From contig NZ_CP021108.1 of NCBI RefSeq assembly GCF_002119685.1, positions 4,712,001-4,776,000 of the forward strand: a stretch of 64,000 nucleotides of DNA, given 5' to 3'. A program made the translations under genes and the position numbers. Under the pieces are notes generated by a model. That model saw only the letters and a list, made by a program, of their open reading frames with translations, was not told the DNA's origin and ran no database searches. This DNA comes from Bordetella genomosp. 8. GTDB lineage: Bacteria > Pseudomonadota > Gammaproteobacteria > Burkholderiales > Burkholderiaceae_B. Positions 36,799 to 49,664 of the stretch are shown here, piece by piece (positions within the stretch are counted from its first letter, which is position 1; every line of letters begins with the position of its first letter).

Positions 36799-37671
36799 AT
36801 GACCCAGATCCGCGACATCGTCTACCAGATACGCAGCTGCCGCGACACGCTGAGCGCGACCGAGCGCAAGGTTGCCGATGCCATCCTGGACGACATCGCG
36901 ATGGCGGCTGGCGCCACGGTGGACCAGCTGGCGGGCAAGGCCGGCGTCAGCATCGCCACGATCTCGCGCTTCGCGCGCTCGGTGGGCTGCGACGACACGC
37001 GCGACCTGAAGATGAAGCTGGCCCAGGCCAGCGCCGTCGGCACGCGCTTCCTGGATCGCAACACCCCCGCCGAGGAAAGCACTTTCTATGCGCGCATCTA
37101 CGCGGACATCGAAAGCACGCTGCGCGCGCACCTGCCCCTGTACACCGAGCCCTTGTTCGAACAGGCCATGGAAATCGTGCGCGGCGCGCGCATGACCTAT
37201 GTCTTCGGCATGGGCGGCGCGTCGGCCGTGTTGGCGCAGGAAATGCAGTCGCGGATGGTGCGCCTGGGCTATCCCGTGGCGGCCTACAGCGACGCGGTGC
37301 TGCTGCGCATGGTCGCCGCCACCCTGGACGAGCGCGATGCGGTGATCATGCTGTCCGCGTCCGGGTTGACGCCTGAAATGCTGTCCGGCGCGCGCATCGT
37401 CAAGCAGTACCGTGCCCGCATCGTCGCGCTGACGGATGCCACCGCGCCGCTGGCCGAGCTGGCCGACGTGGTGATTCCGGTGCGCACCGACGAGACCGAC
37501 TTCATCTACAAGCCATCGGCGTCGCGCTACGCGATGATGCTGGCCATCGACCTGCTGGCCACGGAGCTCGCCATGGCGCGGCAGGACGAAACCCGCGACC
37601 GCCTGCGCCGCATCAAGCTGGCGCTGGACGAATATCGCGGCGGGCCCAATCGCCTGCCGCTTGGAGATTGA
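36799..37671 (+). CDS. MurR/RpiR family transcriptional regulator
   Basis: This is a 290-residue regulator with an N-terminal RpiR-type helix-turn-helix (about residues 1-80, including LSATERKVADAILDDIAM and the recognition stretch GVSIATISRFARSVG) and a C-terminal SIS domain (about 120-270), which normally binds phosphosugars or amino-sugar derivatives. The SIS domain carries MTYVFGMGGASAVLAQEMQS and VIMLSASGLTPEML. It lies between the importer and the deacylase on the same strand, so it is probably a local regulator of the D-amino-acid operon; candidate operators lie at 29860-29925. Confidence 0.93.
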   Translation: MTQIRDIVYQIRSCRDTLSATERKVADAILDDIAMAAGATVDQLAGKAGVSIATISRFARSVGCDDTRDLKMKLAQASAVGTRFLDRNTPAEESTFYARIYADIESTLRAHLPLYTEPLFEQAMEIVRGARMTYVFGMGGASAVLAQEMQSRMVRLGYPVAAYSDAVLLRMVAATLDERDAVIMLSASGLTPEMLSGARIVKQYRARIVALTDATAPLAELADVVIPVRTDETDFIYKPSASRYAMMLAIDLLATELAMARQDETRDRLRRIKLALDEYRGGPNRLPLGD

Positions 37672-37675
37672 CACG

Positions 37676-39157
37676 ATGTACGACACCCTGATCGGCCCTG
37701 TCCGCGTGCTGGATGGCAGCGGCGCCGCCGAATTCCAGGCCAACGTCGCCCTGCGCGAAGGCCGTATCGCCGCCATCGGCGTGGCCGACGACGCGCCGGC
37801 ACGCACGCGCATCGATGGTCGCGGCCCCAACGGACGTCCGCGCGTGCTGTCGCCCGGCTTCATCGACGTGCACACGCACGACGACACCAACGTCATCCGC
37901 CAGCCCGACATGCTGCCCAAGCTGTCGCAGGGCGTGACCACCGTGGTCGTCGGCAATTGCGGCATCAGCGCGTCGCCGGTACGGCTGCGCGGCGACGTGC
38001 CCGATCCCATGAACCTGCTGGGCCAGGAAGCCGACTTCCAGTATCCGAGCTTCGCCGACTACACCGCCGCGGTCGATCGCGCGCGGCCCTCGGTGAACGT
38101 GGCGGCGCTGATCGGCCACACGGCGCTGCGCAACAACCACATGGATCGCCTGGACCGCGTGGCCACGGCGGCGGAAATCGAAGCCATGCGCGCGCAGCTG
38201 CGCGACGCCCTGGCGCACGGCGCCGTCGGCCTGAGCACCGGCCTGGCCTATGCGTCGGCCTACAACGCCAGCACGGAGGAAGTGCAGGCGCTGGCGCAGG
38301 TGCTGGATGAATACGGCGGCCTGTACACCACGCATCTGCGCTCCGAGTTCGCCGAAATCCTGGACGCCATGCAGGAAGCCTACGCGGTGGCGCACCATGC
38401 ACGCGTGCCGGTGGTGATCTCGCACTTGAAGTGCGCCGGCGCCGGCAACTGGGGCCGCACCACCGAAGTGCTCGCCAGCCTGGAAAAGGCCGGACGCATG
38501 CAGCACGTGGGCTGCGACTGCTACCCGTATTCCGCCAGCTCGTCGACCCTGGACCTGAAGCAGGTCACCGCGGACTTCGATATCGACATCACCTGGTCCA
38601 CGCCGCATCCCGAGCAGGCGGGACGCAAACTGGCCGACATCGCGCGCGACTGGAACCTGCCGCTGATGGATGCCGCGCGGCGCCTGCAGCCCGCCGGCGC
38701 CGTGTACCACGGCATGCACGAAGACGACGTGCGGCGCGTGCTGGCGCACAAGCTGACGATGATCGGCTCCGACGGCCTGCCCAACGACCCGCATCCGCAT
38801 CCACGCCTGTGGGGCGCGTTCCCGCGCGTCCTGGGGCACTATAGCCGCGACGTCGGCCTGTTCCCGCTGGCCGAAGCGGTGCGCAAGATGACCGGGCTGT
38901 CGGCCGCGCGCTTCGGCCTGCGCGATCGCGGCCTGATACGCGAAGGCAATTGGGCGGACCTGGTGCTGTTCGACCCGGACACGGTCATGGACCGCGCGAC
39001 CTTCGACACGCCGTTGCAGGCATCGGCAGGCATCGATGGCGTCTGGGTCAATGGCGAGCTTTCCTACTGGCATGGCGCGGCCACCGGCGACCGCGCCGGA
39101 CGCTGGCTGCCGCGCCAGGGCGACCTGCGCGGCGGATTCGCGCTGTTGAATGGCTGA
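37676..39157 (+). CDS. N-acyl-D-amino-acid deacylase (D-aminoacylase)
   Basis: This is a 493-residue zinc amidohydrolase that removes the acyl group from N-acyl-D-amino acids. The metal-site residues are all present at positions nearly identical to those of the Alcaligenes D-aminoacylase: H66 and H68 in GFIDVHTHDD, C95 in VVGNCGIS, H220 in YTTHLRSE, H250 in VVISHLK and D366 in IGSDGLPND. The total length also matches. A small beta-sandwich domain formed by the two termini flanks the barrel. GGAGA precedes the ATG by about eight bases, overlapping the end of the RpiR gene. With the Opp importer, the PLP lyase and RidA it defines a D-amino-acid pathway. Confidence 0.95.
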   Translation: MYDTLIGPVRVLDGSGAAEFQANVALREGRIAAIGVADDAPARTRIDGRGPNGRPRVLSPGFIDVHTHDDTNVIRQPDMLPKLSQGVTTVVVGNCGISASPVRLRGDVPDPMNLLGQEADFQYPSFADYTAAVDRARPSVNVAALIGHTALRNNHMDRLDRVATAAEIEAMRAQLRDALAHGAVGLSTGLAYASAYNASTEEVQALAQVLDEYGGLYTTHLRSEFAEILDAMQEAYAVAHHARVPVVISHLKCAGAGNWGRTTEVLASLEKAGRMQHVGCDCYPYSASSSTLDLKQVTADFDIDITWSTPHPEQAGRKLADIARDWNLPLMDAARRLQPAGAVYHGMHEDDVRRVLAHKLTMIGSDGLPNDPHPHPRLWGAFPRVLGHYSRDVGLFPLAEAVRKMTGLSAARFGLRDRGLIREGNWADLVLFDPDTVMDRATFDTPLQASAGIDGVWVNGELSYWHGAATGDRAGRWLPRQGDLRGGFALLNG

Positions 39158-39255
39158 ATCCCCGGCGGCGGGCGGCCGTAGAACCCGCGCCGCGCCTTCC
39201 GATCGTATCGTGGGGCGCCGGCACGGCGCCCTACCCTGAAACCAAGGAGTACACC

Positions 39256-39669
39256 ATGAGCGACACCCCCAAACCCGATGCCAACGGCATCACCCGCTAC
39301 GGCGCCGGCGGCAGCACCGGTGGCGGCGGCAGCCACATGCCTTTCGCGCGCGCGGTGGCCGCCGATGGCTGGCTGTACGTGTCCGGCCAGGTGCCCATGG
39401 ATGACGGCGAAGTGACCGAAGGCGGCATCGTGCCGCAGTCGCACAAGGCCATCCAGCAGCTGCTGGCAATCCTGGCCGAAGCCGGCTATGGACCCGAGCA
39501 CGTCGTGCGTTGCGGCGTCTGGCTGGACGACGCGCGGGATTTCGCGTCGTTCAACAAGGTGTTCAAGTCATACTTCGGCGAGCATCCGCCCGCGCGCGCC
39601 TGCGTCGAAACCCGCCTGGTGGTGGACGCGAAAGTCGAGATCGACTGCGTCGCGTACAAGAAGCCCTGA
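39256..39669 (+). CDS. RidA (YjgF/UK114) family protein
   Basis: This is a 137-residue member of the RidA family, whose enamine/imine deaminase members speed the release of ammonia from reactive intermediates made by PLP-dependent dehydratases. The family core is visible: PFARAVAADGWLYVSGQVPM, the helix QSHKAIQQLLAILAEAGYG, and the late PPARACVETRLV, which contains the substrate-binding arginine. AAGGAG before the ATG supports the start. Ending an operon that begins with a PLP dehydratase-type enzyme makes a clearing role for 2-aminoacrylate-like intermediates plausible. Confidence 0.93.
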   Translation: MSDTPKPDANGITRYGAGGSTGGGGSHMPFARAVAADGWLYVSGQVPMDDGEVTEGGIVPQSHKAIQQLLAILAEAGYGPEHVVRCGVWLDDARDFASFNKVFKSYFGEHPPARACVETRLVVDAKVEIDCVAYKKP

Positions 39670-39688
39670 CGACCGGGCCTGAGCGTCC

Positions 39689-39710
39689 GGCGGCGGTTCA
39701 GCCCGCCGCC
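39689..39710. other. Hairpin between convergent RidA and LysR genes
   Basis: Eight-base GC arms ggcggcgg/ccgccgcc enclose a 6-base loop that contains the LysR stop codon. No T-run follows on either strand. It may act as a weak bidirectional barrier between the converging genes. Confidence 0.45.
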
Positions 39711-40579
39711 GCGCCGAACTCATCCAGCAGGCGTTCGATCAGCGGATTGCGCGCATCGCGCCGCCACACGCCGTAGGCATCCGATCGGGCGCCCGCGCCC
39801 GCCAGCGGCTTGAACGCGGCGCCGCGCAAGGCGGAATGCCGCAGCGCCTGCGGCACCAGGGCCACGCCCAGCCCCTGCGACACCATCGACACGACCGCCA
39901 GCCAATGGCGGGCCTCATGCCGCACCTGCGGACGGAACCCGGCCTGCGCGCAGATGGAAAGGATGCGGTCGTGGTAATCCGGCGAAACGCCCTGGCCGAA
40001 CAGCACGAAGGGCTGGTCGCGCAGGTCCGCCGGCCGCACGGCGGCCTTGCGCGCCAACGGATGCCGGGCCGGCAGGCAGCACACGAAGGGTTCGGTCACC
40101 AGCAGCCGGCTTTCCAGCGTATCCGGCATTCGGCTGGTATGGATGAAGCCCAGGTCCATGCCGTTGTGCATCAACTCCGTGATCTGCTCGCCTGAGTTCA
40201 TTTCGGTGAGCTTGATACGCACCCCGGGATAGCGTTCCTGGAAGCCGCGCAGCGCCTCCGGCAGCCCGCGATACAGCATCGCGCCCACGAAGCCGATACG
40301 CAGATTGCCGATCAGGCCGGCGGCGGCATCACGTGCTTCCAGCGCCGCTTCTTCGGCCTGCGCCAGGATCTTGCGCGACGACAGCCGCATGGCGACGCCG
40401 GCGGCCGTCAGCCGGACCTCCTTGTTGTTGCGCTCGAACAGGCGCGCGCCGATGCTGTCCTCCAGCTGGCGTATCGCGACCGACAGCGGCGGCTGCGAAA
40501 TCGCCAGCCGCGCGGCGGCCCGGCCGAAATGCAGCTCTTCGGCGAGCACGGAAAAATAGCGCAGGTGGCGTAGCTCCAT
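39698..40579 (-). CDS. LysR-family transcriptional regulator
   Basis: This is a 293-residue LTTR with an N-terminal winged helix (MELRHLRYFSVLAEELHFGR, then AARLAISQPPLSVAIRQLED) and a two-lobed effector domain from about residue 90. Start MELRHL at 40579 is standard; an in-frame ATG 16 codons upstream was rejected. It is divergent from the acyl-CoA dehydrogenase gene with 113 bases between the starts, which contain an imperfect AT-rich dyad (atcaatattggat near 40623) of the T-N11-A type. It most likely activates the dehydrogenase, Bug receptor and CoA-transferase genes. Confidence 0.94.
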   Translation of the reverse strand: MELRHLRYFSVLAEELHFGRAAARLAISQPPLSVAIRQLEDSIGARLFERNNKEVRLTAAGVAMRLSSRKILAQAEEAALEARDAAAGLIGNLRIGFVGAMLYRGLPEALRGFQERYPGVRIKLTEMNSGEQITELMHNGMDLGFIHTSRMPDTLESRLLVTEPFVCCLPARHPLARKAAVRPADLRDQPFVLFGQGVSPDYHDRILSICAQAGFRPQVRHEARHWLAVVSMVSQGLGVALVPQALRHSALRGAAFKPLAGAGARSDAYGVWRRDARNPLIERLLDEFGAAAG

Positions 40580-40692
40580 TGGACGGTCCTGACGATACTT
40601 ATTTCGAATCGTACAAGACATAATCAATATTGGATACCTATCGACCGCCTACCTAGAATCCTGTTCCAAGACCTATAAAAGGAGACATCGGC

Positions 40693-42366
40693 ATGCAGCC
40701 AGCCGCCCAACACCCCGTGCCGGATCGCCGCGGCGACAACTTCTACGCCAGCGACGAAGCATTGCGCGCGCTGCTGCCGCTGTATCTGCCGGCGGATCTG
40801 CTGCGCCATATGACGCCGCATTTCCATCGCCTGGGCGAACTGGCCGGCGGACACCTGGACGAACTGGCCGCCATCGCCGACCACAACCCGCCCACCCTGC
40901 AGGTCCGCAGCCGCAGCGGCCTGGACGATCAGCGGATCGTCAAGCACCCCGCCTACGTGGAAATGGAAAGGCTGGCGCTCAGCGAATTCGGCCTGGGAGC
41001 GATGTCGCATCGCGCCGAGACCCTGGGATGGCAAGGCCCCATGCCACCCATCGTCAAGTACGTGCTGACCTTCCTGTTCGTGCAATCCGAATTCGGCCTG
41101 TGCTGCCCGGTGTCCATGACGGATTCCCTGACGCGCACGCTGCGTAAATTCGGCGATCCCGCCCTGGTGGAACGCTATCTGCCGCGGCTGACCTCGCTGG
41201 ACTTCGACGAACTGGCGCAGGGCGCCATGTTCATGACCGAGCAGGGCGCGGGTTCGGATATCGCGGCCACCGCCACCGAGGCGCGCCGCGACCCCCAGGG
41301 GCAGTGGCGCCTGCATGGCGACAAGTGGTTCTGCTCCAATCCCGACGCCGACCTGGCGATGGTACTGGCCCGCGCGGAAGGGGCGCAGGATGGCTTGAAG
41401 GGCGTGTCGCTATTCCTGTTGCCGCGCCGCCTGGACGACGGCAGCGCCAATCACTACCGCATCATCCGCCTCAAGGACAAGCTGGGCACGCGGTCCATGG
41501 CCAGCGGTGAAATACGCCTGGAAGGCGCGGTCGCCTACCTGGTCGGCGAACCCGGGCGCGGCTTCGTGCAGATGGCCGACATGGTGAACAACTCGCGCTT
41601 GTCCAATGGGGTGCGCGCGGCCGGCCTGATGCGGCGCGCCGTCGCCGAAGCGGAATTCGTCGCCCGCGAGCGGCGCGCCTTCGGCCGTGCGCTGGACGAG
41701 ATGCCGCTGATGCGGCGCCAGTTGGACAAGCTGCGCGTGCCGTCCGAGCAGGCACGCACCATGGTGTTCCAGACCGCCCAGGCCCTGGCGCGGTCGGATG
41801 CCGGCGAAACGGATGCATATGCCCTGCTGCGCATCCTGACGCCCTTGATCAAGTTCCGCGCCTGCCGCGACGCCCGCAAGGTCACGGGTGACGCCATGGA
41901 AGTGCGCGGCGGCTGCGGCTATATCGAGGAATGGAGCGACCCCCGCTTGCTGCGCGACGCGCACCTGGGATCGATATGGGAAGGCACCAGCAACATCGTC
42001 GCGCTGGACGTGATACGCGCCGTCAAGCGGGAAAACTCCCTGCCGGTGCTGAAGGCCCACAACCTGGCGCTGCTGGCGCGCGCGGACCTGGCGCCGGCCT
42101 ATGCGGAAGCCCTGCGCCAGGCAATGGAAGGCGCCTGCGCGCTGGCGGAGACCGCGGCGCGCGAAGGCGGCGATGTCCTGGCGCGGCAAGCGGCGTCGGC
42201 GCTCTATCACTGCACCAGCGCGATCGCGATGAGCTGGGAGGCATCCGCCATCGGCTCGGCCGACCGCCTGCGCTGGGCCCAGCTGGCGCTGCGGCATCGC
42301 GTGCTGCCGCGCGATCCCCTGGCGCCCGATGAGATTCCGCCGGCTTGGCGACGCGCCGGCGCATGA
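40693..42366 (+). CDS. Acyl-CoA dehydrogenase family protein (AidB-like, long form)
   Basis: This is a 557-residue flavoprotein. The FAD-binding core carries GAMFMTEQGAGSDIAATATE (about residues 178-197), the beta domain has GDKWFCSNPDADLAMVLARA, and the C-terminal helical domain has RAAGLMRRAVAEAEFVARER and the late YIEEWSDPRLLRDAHLGSIW. The length and the N-terminal extension (about residues 1-130) match the AidB-like subgroup rather than the shorter beta-oxidation enzymes of about 380 residues. AAAGGAG before the ATG supports the start. It is followed by a Bug receptor and a class III CoA-transferase, suggesting activation of a carboxylate as CoA thioester followed by desaturation. Confidence 0.9.
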   Translation: MQPAAQHPVPDRRGDNFYASDEALRALLPLYLPADLLRHMTPHFHRLGELAGGHLDELAAIADHNPPTLQVRSRSGLDDQRIVKHPAYVEMERLALSEFGLGAMSHRAETLGWQGPMPPIVKYVLTFLFVQSEFGLCCPVSMTDSLTRTLRKFGDPALVERYLPRLTSLDFDELAQGAMFMTEQGAGSDIAATATEARRDPQGQWRLHGDKWFCSNPDADLAMVLARAEGAQDGLKGVSLFLLPRRLDDGSANHYRIIRLKDKLGTRSMASGEIRLEGAVAYLVGEPGRGFVQMADMVNNSRLSNGVRAAGLMRRAVAEAEFVARERRAFGRALDEMPLMRRQLDKLRVPSEQARTMVFQTAQALARSDAGETDAYALLRILTPLIKFRACRDARKVTGDAMEVRGGCGYIEEWSDPRLLRDAHLGSIWEGTSNIVALDVIRAVKRENSLPVLKAHNLALLARADLAPAYAEALRQAMEGACALAETAAREGGDVLARQAASALYHCTSAIAMSWEASAIGSADRLRWAQLALRHRVLPRDPLAPDEIPPAWRRAGA

Positions 42367-42409
42367 ACGGACGATCGTACGATCGTACGAACGGACGAAC
42401 GGACGCTTG
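42366..42409. repeat. Short ACGATCGT/ACGAACGG repeat cluster with 16-bp palindrome
   Basis: Immediately after the acyl-CoA dehydrogenase stop the sequence is built of 8-base units acgatcgt and acgaacgg and related acggacga. It includes a perfect 16-bp palindrome acgatcgtacgatcgt at 42371-42386. It lies about 90 bases upstream of the Bug receptor start. Its role is unknown; it could be an operator or slippage product. Confidence 0.7.
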
Positions 42410-42475
42410 GACGGGCGTATCGCTCGCCCCAACACTAAAACACCCAGAACATCCAGAACGTTACGGAGACAAGAC

Positions 42476-43465
42476 GTGCAAAAACCTTCCTGCCTGACCG
42501 TGCTTGCCGCGAGCTGCGCCGCCGTGGCCATCCTGGGCGCCGCGCCCGCCCGGGCCGCCGACACCTTCCCCGCCAAGCCGCTGACGCTGGTCATCCCCTA
42601 CCCGCCCGGCGGCCCCACCGACGCCATGGGGCGTACCTTGGCCACCGAAATCTCGCACTACCTGCCGCAGCCCATGATCGTGGAGAACCGCGCCGGCGCC
42701 AATGGCAATATCGGCGCGGAATTCGTCGCGCGCGCGCAGCCGGACGGCTACACCCTGATGTTCGGCACGTCCGGCCCGTTGGCGATAAATTCCAGCCTGT
42801 ACAGCCAGATCAACTACGACCCGGTCAAAAGCTACGCCCCCGTCATCCATGTCGGCTACCTGCCGAACATCCTGGTGGTGAATCCCAGCATCCCGGCCAA
42901 GACCGTGCCGGAACTGGTGGCGTATTCCAAGACGCGCCCCGGCAAGCTGGCCTTCGCATCGTCGGGCACCGGCGCGTCGTCGCACCTGGCCGGCGTGATG
43001 TTCAACTCCCTGGCCGGCACGGACTTCCTGCACATTCCGTACAAGGGCACCGGCCCGGCCTTGAACGACCTGCTGGGCGACCACGTCGCGATGAGCTTCA
43101 CCGACGTGCTGACCGCCAAGCCTTTCGTGGAATCGGGCAAGCTGCGCGCGCTCGGGGTGACGACAGCCAAGCGTTCGCGCGCCTTGCCCGACGTGCCGAC
43201 GGTGGCCGAACAGGGTTATCCGGGCTATGACGTCAGCGTGTTCTTCGGCATCGTCGCACCCGCCAACACGCCGGCGGACCGCATCGCGATCCTGAACAAG
43301 GCCTTCGTGCAGGCGTTGAACTCCGACAAGGTCAAAGCCCTGTTCGCCTCGCAGGGGCTGGAGGCCGCGCCCGACCACTCGCCGCAGGCGCTGGGCGCCT
43401 TCATCGCGGAAGAGAAAGCCAAATGGGCCAAGGTCATCCAGTCGTCGGGCATCCCCTTGAACTGA
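42476..43465 (+). CDS. Bug/TTT-family periplasmic substrate-binding protein
   Basis: This is a 329-residue Bug receptor. A signal peptide of about 27 residues ends at APARA. Family motifs are LTLVIPYPPGGPTDAMG, IVENRAGANGN, the central KLAFASSGTGASSHLAG and the late VPTVAEQGYPGYDV. A GTG start was chosen because GGAG is six bases upstream and no ATG keeps the signal peptide. It sits between the acyl-CoA dehydrogenase and the CoA-transferase, so its ligand is probably the free acid that the transferase converts to a CoA thioester. Confidence 0.92.
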   Translation: MQKPSCLTVLAASCAAVAILGAAPARAADTFPAKPLTLVIPYPPGGPTDAMGRTLATEISHYLPQPMIVENRAGANGNIGAEFVARAQPDGYTLMFGTSGPLAINSSLYSQINYDPVKSYAPVIHVGYLPNILVVNPSIPAKTVPELVAYSKTRPGKLAFASSGTGASSHLAGVMFNSLAGTDFLHIPYKGTGPALNDLLGDHVAMSFTDVLTAKPFVESGKLRALGVTTAKRSRALPDVPTVAEQGYPGYDVSVFFGIVAPANTPADRIAILNKAFVQALNSDKVKALFASQGLEAAPDHSPQALGAFIAEEKAKWAKVIQSSGIPLN

Positions 43466-43508
43466 CAACGGGCGCCTTGTTGCACAGCCCACTCCCGGAG
43501 CAGTCCGC

Positions 43509-44639
43509 ATGACTTCCGTCCCCACCACCGGCGCGCTGGCCGGTATCCGCGTCCTGGATATTTCCCGCATCCTGGGCGGCCCCTACTGCGGCCAGATACT
43601 GGGCGACCACGGCGCCGACGTGCTGAAGATAGAGCCGCCGCAAGGCGACGACACCCGCACCTGGGGACCGCCGTTCAAGGATGGCGTGGCTTCGTACTAC
43701 ATGGGCCTGAACCGCAACAAGCGCGTCCAGCACCTGGACCTGTCCCAGCCCGCCGGACGCGAGCGCCTGCTGGAACTGCTCGAGCATGCCGACGTTCTGG
43801 TGGAGAACTTCAAGACCGGCACGATGGAACGCTGGGGCATGGGCTTCGACGCCTTGTCGCAACGATTTCCGCGCCTGGTCTGGTGCCGCGTGTCAGGCTT
43901 CGGCGCCGATGGTCCGCTGGGCGGACTGGCGGGCTACGATGCCGCGGTGCAGGCCATGAGCGGCATCATGAGCGTGAACGGCGAAGCGGGCGGCGAGCCC
44001 TTGCGCGTGGGCCTGCCGGTGGTGGACATGGTCACCGGCCTGAACGCCGTGATCGGCATACTGCTGGCCCTGCAGGAACGCCATCGCAGCGGCAAGGGCC
44101 AGTTCGTCGAAGCCACGCTGTACGACAGCGGACTTTCGCTGCTGCATCCGCATGCCGCCAACTGGTTCATGGACGAACGCAAGCCACGCCGCACCGGCAA
44201 CGCGCATCCGAACATCTACCCTTACGACACCTTCCGCACCGGCACGGATCCGGTGTTCCTCGCCATCGGCAACGACCGTCAGTTCGCCACGCTCTGCGAC
44301 ATAGTGGGCCGCGGGGAGCTCGCCGCGGACGCGCGCTTCGCCACGCCGGGCGCGCGCTCCACACACCGGGTGGAATTGAAGGAATTGCTGGAGCAGGCGC
44401 TGGCCGGCTTCCAGGCGGCAAGCCTGGTCGACCGCCTGATGGCGGCCAACGTGCCGGCCGCGCCGGTACTGGACATGGATGCCGCGCTGAACCATCCCCA
44501 CACCGCCCATCGCGAAATGGTGGTGGGCATCGGCCCGGACTATCGCGGCCTGGGTGCGCCGGTCAAACTGAGCCGGACGCCGGCAAGCTATCGTCATGCG
44601 CCGCTGACGCCGGGTACCGACTTCGAGAATATGGAGTAA
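43509..44639 (+). CDS. Class III CoA-transferase (CaiB/BaiF/formyl-CoA transferase family)
   Basis: This is a 376-residue family III CoA-transferase, which moves CoA between organic acids through a covalent aspartyl-CoA intermediate. It begins with the usual LAGIRVLDISRILGGPYCGQ and GADVLKIEPPQGDDTRTWGP, then VQHLDLS and ENFKTGTMERWGMGF. The catalytic-region segment GYDAAVQAMSGIMSVNGE and the GKGQFVEATLYDS stretch are also present. A GGAG lies ten bases before the ATG. It ends the LysR-controlled cluster, and its stop codon overlaps the T-run of a terminator belonging to the opposite strand. Confidence 0.94.
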   Translation: MTSVPTTGALAGIRVLDISRILGGPYCGQILGDHGADVLKIEPPQGDDTRTWGPPFKDGVASYYMGLNRNKRVQHLDLSQPAGRERLLELLEHADVLVENFKTGTMERWGMGFDALSQRFPRLVWCRVSGFGADGPLGGLAGYDAAVQAMSGIMSVNGEAGGEPLRVGLPVVDMVTGLNAVIGILLALQERHRSGKGQFVEATLYDSGLSLLHPHAANWFMDERKPRRTGNAHPNIYPYDTFRTGTDPVFLAIGNDRQFATLCDIVGRGELAADARFATPGARSTHRVELKELLEQALAGFQAASLVDRLMAANVPAAPVLDMDAALNHPHTAHREMVVGIGPDYRGLGAPVKLSRTPASYRHAPLTPGTDFENME

Positions 44640-44661
44640 AAAGGGCCGCCCGTGGCGGCCC
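44638..44661 (-). terminator. Rho-independent terminator of the ftsK-lolA-lipoprotein transcript
   Basis: Read on the minus strand, eight-base arms gggccgcc/ggcggccc with a 3-base loop are followed by five T residues. It lies just after the lipoprotein stop at 44670 and overlaps the end of the plus-strand CoA-transferase gene. Confidence 0.8.
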
Positions 44662-44669
44662 TGCTGCGT

Positions 44670-44852
44670 TCAAGGCCCCGTGGCCGGATAGTTCGGTCCG
44701 GGACCCCAGCCTCGGTCGCTGGCCCACGGGTTGGCCGCGCCCGGATGCGGCGGGCCGGGATGGTCGAAGCGCCCGTCATTGGCGCAACCGCCCAGCAGCA
44801 CGCCCAGCATGCAGGCGGCGGCCAGGTGGAAAAGCTTGCTGCGTATCTTCAT
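44670..44852 (-). CDS. Small predicted lipoprotein, 60 aa
   Basis: This is a 60-residue exported protein with a lipobox LLGGC at residues 19-23 after a basic and hydrophobic signal sequence, so it should be lipidated. The remaining 37 residues are rich in Pro, Gly and Trp (HPGPPHPGAANPW). I do not recognise the family. The stretch before the ATG includes AGGT. It follows lolA by 77 bases on the same strand and ends at a terminator, so it closes the ftsK-lolA unit; its sorting to the outer membrane would itself depend on the Lol pathway. Confidence 0.75.
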   Translation of the reverse strand: MKIRSKLFHLAAACMLGVLLGGCANDGRFDHPGPPHPGAANPWASDRGWGPGPNYPATGP

Positions 44853-44929
44853 GGTGACCTCGCAATCAGGCCGACCGGGCGGGATCGCCCCTGGAATGGC
44901 GTCGGCGCATTGCCAAGCAAGAATACTGC

Positions 44930-45576
44930 CTACATGTTCACCACATCCACACCCTTGGGCGGCGTGAAGGTGAAATCCTGCGCGTTGATCGCCGGGTTGG
45001 GCACGATGTTGGACAGGTCGACGCGGGTGGTCTGGCCAAACGCATCCAGCAGTTCGATGCGCACGGGGCGGTTGTCCTTGAAGCCGATATCCACGCGCGA
45101 GAACCCCGCGTCGGTGGTGCGCGGCTTGGCGCGCAGCCACTCCAGGCCATCCTTGGCCGGCAGCGCCGACACGTCGAAAGACTGCTCCAGCGAGCCGGAG
45201 CCGAACAGGATGGCGGCGGGCGAGGTACCGATGGCCTGGTCCACCTTGCGCACCGTGACCTGCGCCAGGTCCGGATCGTACTGATAGACCTGCTTGCCGT
45301 CGGCGACGATGAGCTGCTCGTAGGGCTTCTGCACCGCCCATTTGAATTTGCCGGGCCGCTGGAAGGAGAACGTGCCGCTTTGCGCCGGACGCGGTTGCGA
45401 CTGCTGTCCGCCGGAAGTGGATTGGGTGAATGATCCGGTAGCCGCCGTCACCGACGACACAAAGGCGTGCAGTTGCTCCTGCGCCGTGGCGGCGAACGCC
45501 TGTACGGGCAGCAGCGCCGCCAGCGTGATCGCCGCGGTCGAAGCCAGCGCGGCCAGGCTGCGTGGTAATTGCATCA

Positions 45577-45580
<4 letters not shown>
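44930..45580 (-). CDS. lolA: Outer-membrane lipoprotein carrier protein LolA
   Basis: LolA is the periplasmic chaperone that takes lipoproteins from LolCDE and delivers them to LolB. The 216-residue product has a signal peptide of about 30 residues ending at AFAA, then the LolA core: [50 protein letters not shown], and a late [12 protein letters not shown] at the C-terminus, which is typical of the family. Its start overlaps the ftsK stop in an ATGA, so translation is coupled. In E. coli and many others rarA follows immediately; here rarA lies about 28 kb away. Confidence 0.95.

Positions 45581-49664
<4,084 letters not shown>

Noticed and set aside
16813..44929. Integrated prophage or integrative element
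   Set aside because: No integrase, transposase, phage structural gene, tRNA or terminal direct repeat was seen; gene content is metabolic and export-related.
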